Positions 1-8,780 are shown, numbered from the stretch's first letter. The stretch: DNA of 64,000 nt from JACCTU01 sp963700495 (GCA_963700495.1 CAVOXT010000001.1:1178001-1242000); one strand, 5' to 3'. The notes: generated by a model not told the origin, from the sequence alone. Numbers and translations are program-made.

Positions 1-2
1 CC

Positions 3-143
3 GGCAGCGGCCTCCTCGCGATCGAGTTGCTGCTCGGCTACGTGCGCCGCCACGACTACAGCATCTTCGTGGTCTACCGGCTGATCGTTGCCGCGATCAT
101 CCTGCTCCTGATCGCGACCGGCGTGCGCTCCGCGACGTTCTAG
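3..143 (+). CDS. uppP: Undecaprenyl-diphosphatase UppP, C-terminal fragment
   Basis: Partial gene running in from the left edge; only the last 46 residues are present. They form a helix with a GLLAIELLLGYVRRHDY-type stretch, then a hydrophobic helix (VYRLIVAAIILLLIATG), which matches the end of the UppP/BacA family. UppP is an integral membrane phosphatase that dephosphorylates undecaprenyl diphosphate for reuse in cell-wall synthesis. The catalytic motifs lie outside the window. Its TAG stop overlaps the TAG stop of the convergent neighbour in a shared CTAG at 140-143. Assignment rests on a short fragment, so it is good but not certain. Confidence 0.72.
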   Translation, partial: GSGLLAIELLLGYVRRHDYSIFVVYRLIVAAIILLLIATGVRSATF

Positions 144-1382
144 GGCCGGATCAGCCGGGCGTAGGGGACACCGGTCGCCGGATCGACGTAGACCACCCGG
201 TACGAGGCTCCGGGGTCACCGGCGCGTCGCGTCGAAGAGGCCGTCCGGGCCGAGCGCGAACTCGGCCGCCAGCCGGCGCGGCTGTCCCGCGACTTCTTCG
301 TAGAGCTGGACGCTGCCGCTCGTCGCACCCTCGACACGGCCGCGAAGGGTGACGTCCGCGTCGACCCGGAGCTGTGGAGCCGCAGGGAGCGCGAACCACT
401 CGAGGCCGTCGGGGCGGGCGAGGAGGAGCTGCCGGCCGCCGTCGGGCGTCGAGGCGTAGCCGAGCACGCGTCCGTCGAGCTCGGTCTGGGCCGCGCCCGT
501 GATCAAACCGGCAACGAGGCCCTGCACGGGCTCGTTCGCGGCGATCTCCGGGCCCGAGGTGCCGAGCACGAGCGCCGCGGCGAACGCATTCGGATGGAGC
601 ACGGTCGAGCGTGAGCGGTCGATCCGCGTCGAGAGGACCAGGTGGTTCTCGCCGACCGTGAGATACGGGATCGTCCAGGCGACGTAGATCCCGTCCGCGG
701 CCGCCGAGGCGTACAGAGGCAGGGGAGCGACGCCGAGGGAGCTCGCATGCAGCACACGGCCCCACCAACGCTTGCCCTCGCGTCGCCAGAAGATCGCGTT
801 CGCGCCCCGCTGGGAGAACGACTCCACGACGCGCATCGTTCGGTCGGGCCAGAGCACCGGCGCCGCCGCGGGCGGGGCGACGCTGCTGGGAAAGCCTTTC
901 TGGGTGATCCTCGTGCGTGCCAGGCGCCCGCTCGGGAGAAGTTGGACGAGGTGGAGCGCGGTTCGCTCGTCGGCCTCCTGAACCGCGTAGGCGACCGCGG
1001 GGCGGCCCGCCGCGTTGACCGCGAGACCGGACGGCCCGAGCAGGGCGCGCTTGGGCGCGTCGGCGACCGTGAGCACGCGCCAGCGGCTCCCGCCGCGGAC
1101 GAAGAGGCGGATCCAGCTCCGGCGGCCCTCGACGAGCACGGCATCCCCCGAGAGGCCCGCGACGCGCCCTTCGACGGACGGCAGCGTCCCGATGGCGCTC
1201 GAGCTCCAACTGCCGGCACGCGTCCCGAGCATGAGCCGGCGGCCTTCGATCCAGGCGACGCGCGGCGTTCCGTCCTGCGCGACCGCGAGCGCACCGTCGG
1301 CGACACCGGGGGCGACGACCTCGGCTCTTGCCGCCGCAGGAAGTACGAGAGCCGCGGCGAGAAGGGGGACGAGCGCCTTCAC
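140..1382 (-). CDS. Exported protein of unknown function, apparent frameshift near the 3' end
   Basis: I do not recognise this protein. The GTG at 1382 starts MKALVPLLAAALVLPAAARA, a typical signal peptide with an AxA cleavage site; an ATG at 1436 would add 18 non-hydrophobic residues in front, so I prefer 1382. The mature part is rich in short beta-like stretches, suggesting a repetitive beta fold. The frame ends at 216 in GLFDATRR-stop, but the adjacent frame continues as RAGDPGASYRVVYVDPATG to a TAG at 140. A single-base shift around 222-236 joins the two and gives a C-terminal module of about 70 residues. The corrected stop then abuts the uppP stop. No Shine-Dalgarno sequence is evident. 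Confidence 0.6.
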
Positions 1383-1511
1383 GGCGACACGGTAGCCGTC
1401 TTGTCTCGACTTTCCATAACGCTGGTTACCGTGCACTGCGCCGAGGGCGCAGGAGAAAGTCGGTAGGAGCGTGTTTGGCCTCCGATCGCGCGAGGAAAGC
1501 CCTTAACGGTC

Positions 1512-2576
1512 GTGCCGGTCGACGTCATCGACAACCTGATTGCCCTCGAGCTCAAGCCGCTCCTCGACGCAGCTGAGGCAAACGGCTCGATCCGGCGCGT
1601 CGAGCTCCTCGAGCTGCTGGAGCCGCACGACCTGGCGCCGCTCGAGGTCGAGGCGCTCGAGCGCGAGCTCGAGGCGAACGGGTTCGAGCTCCTCGACGAG
1701 CCGGAGGAGAAGAAGGAGGTCGCACCCCCGCCGCCGCCGGCTGCGATGACGGCCCTCGAGACCACGACCGACGCGCTCCAGCTCTTCTTGCGCGAGGCCG
1801 GCCGGCACGCGCTCCTGACGGCACCCCAGGAGGTCGCGTTGGCGAAGAAGATCGAGCGCGGCGACCTCGATGCGAAGCAGCGGATGATCCAGGCGAATCT
1901 CCGGCTGGTCGTCTCGATCGCGAAGAACTATCGCAACCAGGGCCTGCCGTTCCTCGACCTGATCCAGGAGGGAACGCTCGGGCTGATCCGCGCGGTCGAG
2001 AAGTTCGACTGGCGCCGCGGCTACAAGTTCTCGACCTACGCGACGTGGTGGATCCGGCAAGCGGTTGCGCGGGCGCTCGCGGACAAGGCCCGGACGATTC
2101 GGATGCCCGTTCACATCGTCGAGCGCCTCCAGAAGATGAACCGCGCCGAACGGACGCTCTGGATGGAGTGCGGGCGCGAGCCGACACTCGAGGAGATCGC
2201 CGACGAGGCGAACCTCCCCTTGCATCAGGCGAAGGAGGTGCGCGCGGCCGCACGCGCATCCACGAGCCTCGACCAGCCCGTCGGTGAAGAGGACGACGCG
2301 GTCTTCGGCGACTTCGTCGCGGGCGACTCGCCCCTCCCCGAGGACGAGGTCGCGGTCACGCTTCGAAGCCAGGCGCTCGCGGCCGCGCTCGAGGTCCTCT
2401 CGGATCGCGACCGCTCGGTGATCGTCCTCCGCTACGGGCTCGACGACACGGAGCCCAAGACGCTGGAGGAAATCGGACGGCGGCTAGGGATGACGCGCGA
2501 GCGTGTGCGGCAGATCGAGCTCGAGTCGCTCAGGCACCTCGCGCGGCTGCACGAGATGGAAGCTGTTGCGCTGTGA
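1512..2576 (+). CDS. RpoD-family RNA polymerase sigma factor
   Basis: A 354-residue sigma-70 that directs RNA polymerase to promoters. From the N-terminus: an acidic region 1.1-like segment (about 1-75), region 1.2 (DALQLFLREAGRHALLT), region 2 with NLRLVVSIAKNYRNQG, LDLIQEGTLGLIRAVEKFD and YKFSTYATWWIRQAV, region 3 (MPVHIVERLQKM), and region 4 with RYGLDD and TLEEIGRRLGMTRERVRQIE. All core-binding and -10/-35 recognition elements are intact, so it is a group 1 or 2 sigma factor. The GTG start has only a distant AGGAAAG about 13 bases upstream. A second RpoD-type gene lies 0.7 kb away. The 3' end overlaps the convergent PHP gene by 47 bases. Whether it is the housekeeping sigma cannot be told from sequence alone. 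Confidence 0.93.
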   Translation: MPVDVIDNLIALELKPLLDAAEANGSIRRVELLELLEPHDLAPLEVEALERELEANGFELLDEPEEKKEVAPPPPPAAMTALETTTDALQLFLREAGRHALLTAPQEVALAKKIERGDLDAKQRMIQANLRLVVSIAKNYRNQGLPFLDLIQEGTLGLIRAVEKFDWRRGYKFSTYATWWIRQAVARALADKARTIRMPVHIVERLQKMNRAERTLWMECGREPTLEEIADEANLPLHQAKEVRAAARASTSLDQPVGEEDDAVFGDFVAGDSPLPEDEVAVTLRSQALAAALEVLSDRDRSVIVLRYGLDDTEPKTLEEIGRRLGMTRERVRQIELESLRHLARLHEMEAVAL

Positions 2577-3264
2577 CGCCGATCGCCGAGCCGTCGAAGA
2601 GCGACCGCGCCTGGGTCTCCCCCACCCGGTTGACGACGGCCGCGTAGGCCTCGTCCAGCACCGCCGGGCGCGTGCCGCGGTGCCCGTCCGAGCCGACGAG
2701 CGCGACGAGTCCGTCGTCGATCAGCTGCCAGCCGAGCGCCTCGATCTCGGACCCGTGGCGCGCAACCAGCGAGCTGCCGTTCACCTGAAGGAGCCACCCG
2801 CGCTCGGCGAACTCCCGTGCGAGCGAGGGCTGCTCGAGCACCGACTGGGTGCGCTCGGGATGCGCCACGACCACCCGAAGCCCCTGCTCCTCGATCCGCT
2901 CGCAAATCGCGACGAAGAGGTCGGCGCCGCCGGTGAAGGGCACCTCGATCAGGACGGCATCCGTTTCGTCGAGCACGTAGCGGCGCAGGTCCTGCTCGAG
3001 CAGCGGCGGCGCAGGCGTCAGCTCGAAGCCGAGCCGGAGCTCGAGCCCGAGGCTCTCGGCGGCAAGCTCGGCGAAGTTTGCGCGGATCAGGCGCTCGCGC
3101 TCCTCCGGCAGCGTCAGGTGCGGCCAGACATGCGGGGTCGCGTAGAGGATCGCCGTTCCGTGTCGTGCGGCCTCGCGGCAGAGGCCGCGGCCCTCGATGA
3201 TGCGCTGCGCGCCGTCGTCGCCCGAGGGGACGACGTGCGAGTGGACGTCGACGAAGAATCCCAC
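2530..3264 (-). CDS. PHP-domain phosphatase, CpsB/YwqE-like
   Basis: A 244-residue PHP-fold metallophosphatase. The metal-binding motifs are in order: DVHSHVVPSGDDGA at the N-terminus, ATPHVWPH, VAHPER in the middle and SDGHR near the C-terminus. This is the pattern of CpsB/CapC/YwqE proteins, Mn-dependent protein-tyrosine phosphatases that dephosphorylate bacterial tyrosine kinases controlling capsule polysaccharide export. The GTG at 3264 places the motif at residues 5-18 as in the family; longer starts only add low-complexity sequence. It lies 28 bases downstream of a sigma factor gene on the same strand and is probably co-transcribed. No cognate kinase or capsule gene is in view, so the substrate is unknown. 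Confidence 0.85.
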   Translation of the reverse strand: MGFFVDVHSHVVPSGDDGAQRIIEGRGLCREAARHGTAILYATPHVWPHLTLPEERERLIRANFAELAAESLGLELRLGFELTPAPPLLEQDLRRYVLDETDAVLIEVPFTGGADLFVAICERIEEQGLRVVVAHPERTQSVLEQPSLAREFAERGWLLQVNGSSLVARHGSEIEALGWQLIDDGLVALVGSDGHRGTRPAVLDEAYAAVVNRVGETQARSLFDGSAIGVTAQQLPSRAAARGA

Positions 3265-3292
3265 TCCCCGAGGGTACCGGGGGCAGAGGTCG

Positions 3293-4246
3293 CTACTCGG
3301 CGAGGTAGAGCTCGAGGTCGGGCGCGACCGAGCGGAGCTCGCGCAGCGCGCGCGACTCGAGCTGTCGGACACGCTCGCGCGTGATCCCGAGCCCGGAGCC
3401 GACCTCTTCGAGCGTCTGCGGCTTGTGGCCGTCGAGCCCGAAGCGGAGCGTCAGCACCCTGCGCATGCGCGGGTTCAGGCTGTCGAGCGCGTGCACGAGC
3501 TCGCGGTGTCGCATCGACTCGGCCGTGGTCAGCTCGGGACGCTCTGTGTTCATGTCCTCGATCAGGTCGCCGTACAGCGACTCGCCGTCCCCGACGGGTG
3601 TCTCGAGGCTGAGCGGCTCCTCGACCAGTTCGAGCAGGTCCTTCACCTTCTTGGGCGGGAGGTCGGAGGCCACGGAAAGCTCGTCGATCGTCGGCTCGCG
3701 GTTCAGCTTCTGGGCGAGCATCCGGCGCGTCCGCATCAGGCGGCGCAGCTGGTCGGCGACGTGGACGGGGAGCCGGATGATCCGGCCCTGGTCGGCCAGC
3801 GCACGCGTGATCGACTGGCGAATCCACCAGGTCGCGTACGTCGAGAGCTTGAACCCCATCCGGTAGTCGAACTTCTCGACCGCGCGGATCAGGCCGAGGT
3901 TGCCCTCCTGAATCAGGTCGAGGAGAGGCACGCCGCTCTTGGTGTAGTTGCGCGTGATCGACATCACGAGCCGGAGGTTGCACTCGATCAGGCGCCGCTT
4001 GGCCGCCTCGTCCCCCAGGTCCTTGCGGCGCGCGAGCTCGCGCTCCTCGGACGCGGTCAGCAGCCGCCCGTCGCCGATCTGGCGGACGTACAGCTTGAGC
4101 GGATCGGAGACCGGCGCCGGCGTGTCGAGGATGTCGAGCACAGCCGCCTCGGGCTCCTCGACGGGGTCGAGAGCGGGCAGCAGTTCGAGGTGAGGCTCCG
4201 GGACGTCAAGCGCCTCCAGAGGCTCCGGGAGGGAGCTCGACTCCAT
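3293..4246 (-). CDS. RpoD-family RNA polymerase sigma factor (second copy)
   Basis: A 317-residue sigma-70. After an acidic, proline-rich N-terminus of about 45 residues come region 1.2 (DPLKLYVRQIGDGRLLTASEE), region 2 (NLRLVMSITRNYTKSGVP, LDLIQEGNLGLIRAVEKFDY, FKLSTYATWWIRQSI), region 3 (LPVHVADQLRRLMR) and region 4 (RFGLDG, TLEEVGSGLGITRERVRQLE). It lacks the longer region 1.1-like segment of the sigma factor at 1512-2576, so it looks like a group 2 (primary-like) sigma. It is divergent from the amidotransferase gene across a 168-base region and precedes the PHP phosphatase by 28 bases, suggesting a two-gene operon. Close similarity of regions 2.4 and 4.2 to the other copy suggests overlapping promoter specificity. 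Confidence 0.92.
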   Translation of the reverse strand: MESSSLPEPLEALDVPEPHLELLPALDPVEEPEAAVLDILDTPAPVSDPLKLYVRQIGDGRLLTASEERELARRKDLGDEAAKRRLIECNLRLVMSITRNYTKSGVPLLDLIQEGNLGLIRAVEKFDYRMGFKLSTYATWWIRQSITRALADQGRIIRLPVHVADQLRRLMRTRRMLAQKLNREPTIDELSVASDLPPKKVKDLLELVEEPLSLETPVGDGESLYGDLIEDMNTERPELTTAESMRHRELVHALDSLNPRMRRVLTLRFGLDGHKPQTLEEVGSGLGITRERVRQLESRALRELRSVAPDLELYLAE

Positions 4247-4414
4247 GCCTCACGTATCGGCCTTTTGGGGGATGCGCTTGAAAACCGGCTTCCCCCCGAA
4301 TGAGGGATTGGAGGAATGGCGCAGGCCTTACAGCTTTTTTACCTAACCGTCAGAACTGTCGATACGTCTAGTGGGAAGAGTGTCGAGTGCAGCGAAACCT
4401 ACGATCGGAGCCCT
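4247..4414. promoter_or_regulatory. Divergent intergenic region between sigma factor and amidotransferase genes
   Basis: This 168-base gap separates two divergent genes and must hold both promoters if each has its own. It is less GC-rich than its surroundings and contains a run of six T residues at about 4334. On the plus strand a strong GGAGG precedes an ATG at 4316 by only one or two bases. I see no -35/-10 pair good enough to place a promoter with confidence. Confidence 0.4.
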
Positions 4415-5209
4415 ATGTGCGGCATAGCCGGCTACAGCCTGAGCGGTTCGTCGAGCGTCGATAGGACGCTTGCGGCGCAGTCGCTGCTGGCCGGAATCGC
4501 CGAGCGCGGCGCCGATGCGGTCGGGTACGCGCACCGTGCGTCGAACGGCCGCGCCGAGGTGCACAAGCAGCGCTCCGGCGCGAGCGAGCTGCTCGACCAG
4601 GTCAGTGTTCCGTCCGACGCGATCGAGGCGCTCGTGCACGTGCGCGACTACACGAAGGGCCATCCGTCGATCTCCGCCAACAACCACCCCGTCCGCCACG
4701 GCACGGTCGTCGGGATCCACAACGGGATCATCGCCAACGACGACGAGCTCTTCGAGCGGCACGGGTGGCGCCGCCACGAGCCGGACATGACCGTCGACAC
4801 CGAGGCGATCTTCGCGCTCGCGGAAGCGAGCGAGAACCGCGCCGAAGCGCTCGAGCAGCTCTACGGAGCGATGGCGGCGGCCTGGGTCGACGAGCGCCGC
4901 CCGGGGATTCTCTTCCTTGCGCGCGGCGTCGGCCGCCCGCTCTGGATCGGGCGGGCGCGCCGGGCGACGTTCTTCGCCTCGACGAGGCTCGCACTCGACA
5001 CGGTCGAGCGCTACATCGACGTGACGCTCCAGAAGCGCGAGCTGGCCGAGGGCACCATGCTCGCGCTCGCCGAGGGGCGCATCGCCTGGAGCGAGCGTTT
5101 CCGCGTCGACGACTCGTTCGTCGAGGACTCCGAGCTTCCGGCCGTCCGCGCCCCACAGGAGGGCGCGCACTGCCTCCGGCGCCTCGCCGCGCTCGTCGCG
5201 GCCCTCTAG
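4415..5209 (+). CDS. Stand-alone class II glutamine amidotransferase domain protein
   Basis: The N-terminus MCGIAGYSLSG is the Ntn-hydrolase signature in which Cys2, exposed after Met removal, is the glutamine-hydrolysing nucleophile. Other GATase II elements are visible: RGADAVGY, VHVRDYTKGHPS, NNHPVRHG and IHNGIIAND, then DTEAIF. The 264-residue protein ends after the amidotransferase domain, so it lacks the synthetase or isomerase partner found in GlmS, PurF or AsnB. The acceptor is therefore unknown; it may work with a separate subunit or be a simple glutaminase. The ATG at 4415 has GGAG four bases upstream and places the cysteine correctly. An in-frame ATG at 4316 would instead give a 33-residue propeptide. 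The stop overlaps the convergent gene in CTAG. Confidence 0.82.
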   Translation: MCGIAGYSLSGSSSVDRTLAAQSLLAGIAERGADAVGYAHRASNGRAEVHKQRSGASELLDQVSVPSDAIEALVHVRDYTKGHPSISANNHPVRHGTVVGIHNGIIANDDELFERHGWRRHEPDMTVDTEAIFALAEASENRAEALEQLYGAMAAAWVDERRPGILFLARGVGRPLWIGRARRATFFASTRLALDTVERYIDVTLQKRELAEGTMLALAEGRIAWSERFRVDDSFVEDSELPAVRAPQEGAHCLRRLAALVAAL

Positions 5210-5889
5210 CCGACCCGCCCCTCGGGGCTCACCGGCACGCCTTGCTCGCGCAGGCGTTCGGCGATCAGGAACTGGAAGGTCGCCCACGCGCCGCGGCGCG
5301 AGTCGAACATCCGGTAGACCTGCCACTCGGTCAGCAGTGCCTCGTCGCGCTTGCGTGCGTCGGCCCAGTCCGCGAACTTCGGCAGCCGCTTGAGCCGCCG
5401 CCCGAGCTTGACGCCCTGATCCACCGCTCGATCGAGCCTCTCCTCCCCCACCGGGACGTCGAAGCCGGCCTCCCGCAGCGCCGTGGTCAGCGAGCCGAAC
5501 GTGTGCCAGTAGAGCGACTTCGACGGTAGCCGTCCGCGGCGCTCCTCGAGATCGCGTGCGGTCGGGGTGCGGCCGAGCTCCGCGCCGAGGTCACGGAGCA
5601 CCTGGAGCAGCTCCTCACGCGTCGCGAAGCGCCTCGGCACGAGACCGGCTTCCCGCTTCGCCGCGTTCCAGCTGCCGAAGTGCTCGATCACCGTCTGCGG
5701 ATGGACCCGCGTCTCGGGATCGTCGGCGAACTCGCGCATCGTCGGCGAGCGGCCGAGCCGCTCCGCGCACGCACGCAACTCGCCGAGCAGCTCCTCGTCG
5801 CCGTAGCGCTTGCGGATCCCTGCCTGGAACGCCGCGAGACGTTCGGGGTCGATGCCCTCGAGGGCACGGAACGCCCTCTTCCGGGCCAT
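5206..5889 (-). CDS. Homing-endonuclease-associated repeat protein (no nuclease domain)
   Basis: A 227-residue protein made largely of two clear copies, and perhaps a third degenerate copy, of the helical HNH/homing-endonuclease-associated repeat. Copy 1 covers about residues 34-83 (ELRACAERLGRSPTMREF ... FGSWNAAKREAGL). Copy 2 covers about 93-143 (LRDLGAELGRTPTARDLEE ... FGSLTTALREAGF). Residues 160-220 resemble a third copy. In homing endonucleases these repeats are thought to contact DNA. No HNH, GIY-YIG or LAGLIDADG motif is present, so this is more likely a DNA-binding protein than a nuclease (inference). Its ATG is close to a possible promoter at 5897-5924. It converges on the amidotransferase gene with a shared CTAG stop. 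Confidence 0.68.
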   Translation of the reverse strand: MARKRAFRALEGIDPERLAAFQAGIRKRYGDEELLGELRACAERLGRSPTMREFADDPETRVHPQTVIEHFGSWNAAKREAGLVPRRFATREELLQVLRDLGAELGRTPTARDLEERRGRLPSKSLYWHTFGSLTTALREAGFDVPVGEERLDRAVDQGVKLGRRLKRLPKFADWADARKRDEALLTEWQVYRMFDSRRGAWATFQFLIAERLREQGVPVSPEGRVG

Positions 5890-5896
5890 GTCAAGA

Positions 5897-5924
5897 ATGG
5901 TAGAGCAAACTGACCAAAGCGCAA
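5897..5924 (-). promoter_or_regulatory. Possible promoter of the associated-repeat gene
   Basis: On the minus strand TTGCGC (5924-5919) is followed after 16 bases by TACCAT (5902-5897), a moderate match to a sigma-70 promoter. It lies only 7 bases upstream of the ATG at 5889, so the transcript would be nearly leaderless. This is pattern matching only. Confidence 0.25.
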
Positions 5925-5946
5925 GCTCGCCCGATCAGCGTCGGCC

Positions 5947-8671
5947 CTACGAGACGGCGGCTACGAGGAGCTCTTCCGGCTCTTCGTCGACGCTCTCGAT
6001 CGGGAGGATCCGCTCGAGGGCCGCGACGCAGCGCGGGCAGAACTGGCTCCCGGACGCCCGCTTGGAGCTCGGCGAGCGCCTCGGCGGGCGGGCGCGCAGC
6101 TCGGTAGATCCTGGTGGTCAGCATCGAGTCGAGCGCGTCCGCCACGTGGATGATCCGGGCGCCCAGCGGGATCTCGTCCCCGCTCAGCCGGTCCGGGTAG
6201 CCCGTGCCGTCGAAGCGCTCGTGGTGGTGGCGGATCGCCGGGACGGCGTCGCCGAGGAAGCCGAGCCGGTCGATGATGCGTGCGCCCTCCTCTGCGTGGC
6301 GCTGCATCAGCGCCCACTCGTCGCTCGTGAGCGAGGCGGGCTTGAGGAGGATCGAATCCGGAATCGCGAGCTTGCCGATGTCGTGGAAGAGCGCGGCGTG
6401 GCCCAGCAGGTCGAGCTCGGCCTGCGACAGCTCCAGCTCCCGGCCGACTGCGAGCGCGAGCTGCTGGACGCGGCGGGAGTGGCCGGCCGTGTACGAGTCA
6501 CGCGCGTCGACCGTCGCCGAGAGCGACTCCATCGCCGCGGTGGAGCGCTCCTTGATCAGCCGGTTCGCCTGCTCCAGCGAGACGTTCTGCGTCTGGATCG
6601 TCTCGGCAGCGGCGCGCAGCTTCTGCACCGAGCGCTGCGTGTGGACGAGGTACGCCTCCTGCGTCTTGCGCATCAGCACCAGCGGCACGGCGAAGACCGC
6701 GAGGCCCCAGAGACCGGCGGCGCTGTAGGCCACGGCCATCACGCCCGCGACGAAGCCGTAGACGAGGTAGTGCAGCCACAGCCACGCGAAGCGTTCCTTG
6801 AAGACCGCTGGGCCGCGCTCGTGTCCCTCCATCGCGAGCGCGAGGCTGACGAGGCTCATGTTGACGCCGAAGTAGACGAGGCCTGCGGCCAGGCCGGCGG
6901 CGATCATCGCAACCTTGGCCGGCGTCCCGACCAGGTCGAACGAGTTGGCCGCCGCGAACACTCCGGCGGCCGAGAACGACGCGAGGGTCAGGGTGCCGAT
7001 GTTGAAGAGCACCTGGTGTGTCCAGAGCCGCTGCGCGGACCAGTCGACGATCGCGATCGCGATCGCGATCGCAAGCGCTGCCCGTGGTCCGAAGAGCGCT
7101 GCGCCGGCGATCGCACCGACGGCGCTGAGCGAAATCGAGTTGGCGCCGCTCGCGTCGCTGATCGTGAGTGCGACCGCCTGGCCGATGCCGACGAGCGCGA
7201 TGATCGCGAGCAGGCCGACGATGTCCGTCGACGAGCCGAAGACGAGTCCGAGCACACCGGCGACGACGCCCGCAGTCGCGACGACGGCCACGAGGGCGCC
7301 GAGCCGCTTCGAGAGCGCGAGAAAGCGCGGCCCCTGGACTGCGTGCGGCTTCGGGTGAATCTGCGCGCGGCGGTCCTCGGCAGCCGTCGCTTCCGCGACG
7401 CGCGGGAGCGGTACAACGCGCTCGACGCTCTCTGGCACGGCGACGAGCCGCTGCGAGTGCTCGGTGTTCAGGATCGCCTGCTCCAGGCTTGCTCCGAGGA
7501 CACGGTTGCGGCCCTGGAGCTTCGCGCGGTACACGGCCAGGTCGGCCTGGTGGATCAACTCGTTTGCGTCCGTCGCGTCCTTAGGGTAGGCGGCGACCCC
7601 GATCGAGACGGTCGCACGGATCGGCTCGCTCGACGTTTCGACCTCGAAGGCGGCTTCTGCGACGGCACGGCGGATCCGCTCGGCGATCTCGAGTGCCTGC
7701 TCGGGCGGCGTCTCCGGGAGCAGGATCGAGAACTCCTCACCGCCGAAGCGGGCCGGCACGTCGAAGTGGCGCAGCTGCTGGCGGAAGATCTGGGCGATGC
7801 CTTTCAGGACTGCGTCGCCTGCGAGATGGCCGTACGTGTTGTTGATGTCACGCAGGAGGTCGAGGTCGGCCATGATCAGCGACAGCGGGCGGTCGAACCG
7901 GACGGCGCGGCCGAGCTCCTCCGTCAACGCGGAGGCGAAGTAGCGCGCGTTGAAGAGACCGGTCTTCGGATCGACGCGAGCCTCCTCCTCGAGCGCGGGC
8001 ACCGCGAGGGAGCGGTGGATCAGCAGCATCGGGGCGATCCCGATCGGGAGCAGCCAGGGGTTCAGGCGCCAGAAGCTGACGAGCGCGAAGCCGAGCAGGC
8101 CGACGACCAGCTCGTTCGAGAGGCTCTGGAACGAGAGCAGGCCACTCTCGCGCAGGTTCATGCCGCGCGCGAGCCGGAGCATGAAGGCGACGATCGTGTG
8201 GTTGAAGGTGACGTAGACGAGGGCCGCTGCGACACCCGCGAAGGCCCACACCTGCTCCTTGGTGCCCGGCGCGTAGTTGAGCACGAGGTGCGCGACCGCC
8301 CACGCAGCGAAGAGGTTGATCGTGTGGTTCGCGATGTTGAACGTCTGCATGAACCACGGGTACCGAATCCGCAGCCACTCCGGCAGGTGCATGACGATCG
8401 GCATCAGTGCGATCAGCTCGGGCGGCAGCAGGAAGACCGCCGGGAGCATGAACACGATCGCCGGCGTGAACGCGTTGTTCTTGAGCGTGTGGACCGGGAA
8501 AAGCTGGGCCACGGCCGCGGCGGAGCCGAAGAGGACGAAGAGCAGCCAGCCCTCGGTGTGCGTCGAGAGCTGCGCGAGGCTGGGCACGATCGCCGCAGCC
8601 GCGACGAGAAGCAGGCCTCCAAGGAAGACCTTCGCGCTTAGGTTGAGCTGCTGGTTCTCTTGTGCCGCCAC
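5947..8671 (-). CDS. Membrane-bound GGDEF plus HD-GYP cyclic-di-GMP enzyme, frameshift near the 3' end
   Basis: Order of parts: an N-terminal membrane module (about residues 10-220, several hydrophobic helices), a GGDEF domain with active-site GGEEF at 310-314, a second membrane module (about 440-650), a short coiled coil, and an HD-GYP domain. The GGDEF domain keeps an RxxD inhibitory site (RHFD, 301-304) five residues before GGEEF. The HD-GYP domain keeps HDIGK and HHHERFDGTGYP. Both cyclic-di-GMP synthesis and hydrolysis therefore look possible. The frame drifts off-family after LAELQAG; shifting frame near 6047-6060 restores SGSQFCPRCVAALE and a TAG at 5947. The GTG at 8671 has GAGAGG upstream. 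Likely a sensor-regulator of motility, biofilm or development; signal unknown. Confidence 0.88.
7049..7072. repeat. Four tandem GATCGC hexamers inside a coding region
   Basis: Four perfect copies of GATCGC lie in frame in the GGDEF/HD-GYP gene and encode alternating Ala-Ile in a transmembrane helix. Slippage by one unit would add or remove two residues without a frameshift. Probably neutral. Confidence 0.85.
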
Positions 8672-8731
8672 AGGTTGCCTCTCAGTGCTTTTCGGCGCGA
8701 AACGGCGAGGGCTTTACTAACGCGGTGAGAA

Positions 8732-8764
8732 TGACGAACGGCGGCCAAGGGCCGCCGTTCGTCA
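8732..8764. terminator. Perfect 15-bp hairpin after the subtilisin gene
   Basis: Arms 8732-8746 and 8750-8764 are perfectly complementary with a 3-base loop. The hairpin starts 17 bases beyond the TAA of the minus-strand subtilisin gene and before the GTG of the next gene. There is no T-run on either side, so it would be a stem-only terminator or a transcript-end protector. It falls in the leader of the downstream GGDEF/HD-GYP gene. Confidence 0.75.
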
Positions 8765-8780
8765 CGAAGGTGCCAGACGC

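Noticed and set aside
7049..7072. GATCGC repeat containing GCGATCGC, considered as a HIP1-like or replication-related element
   Set aside because: A single cluster inside a coding region, explained by Ala-Ile codons in a membrane helix.
5810..8641. Open frame of about 940 codons opposite the GGDEF/HD-GYP gene
   Set aside because: Charged low-complexity antisense translation; the minus-strand gene has all catalytic motifs.
8672..8731. Leader of the GGDEF/HD-GYP gene considered as a cyclic-di-GMP riboswitch
   Set aside because: I could not find the conserved GEMM core or tetraloop-receptor pattern in the 60 bases before the hairpin.
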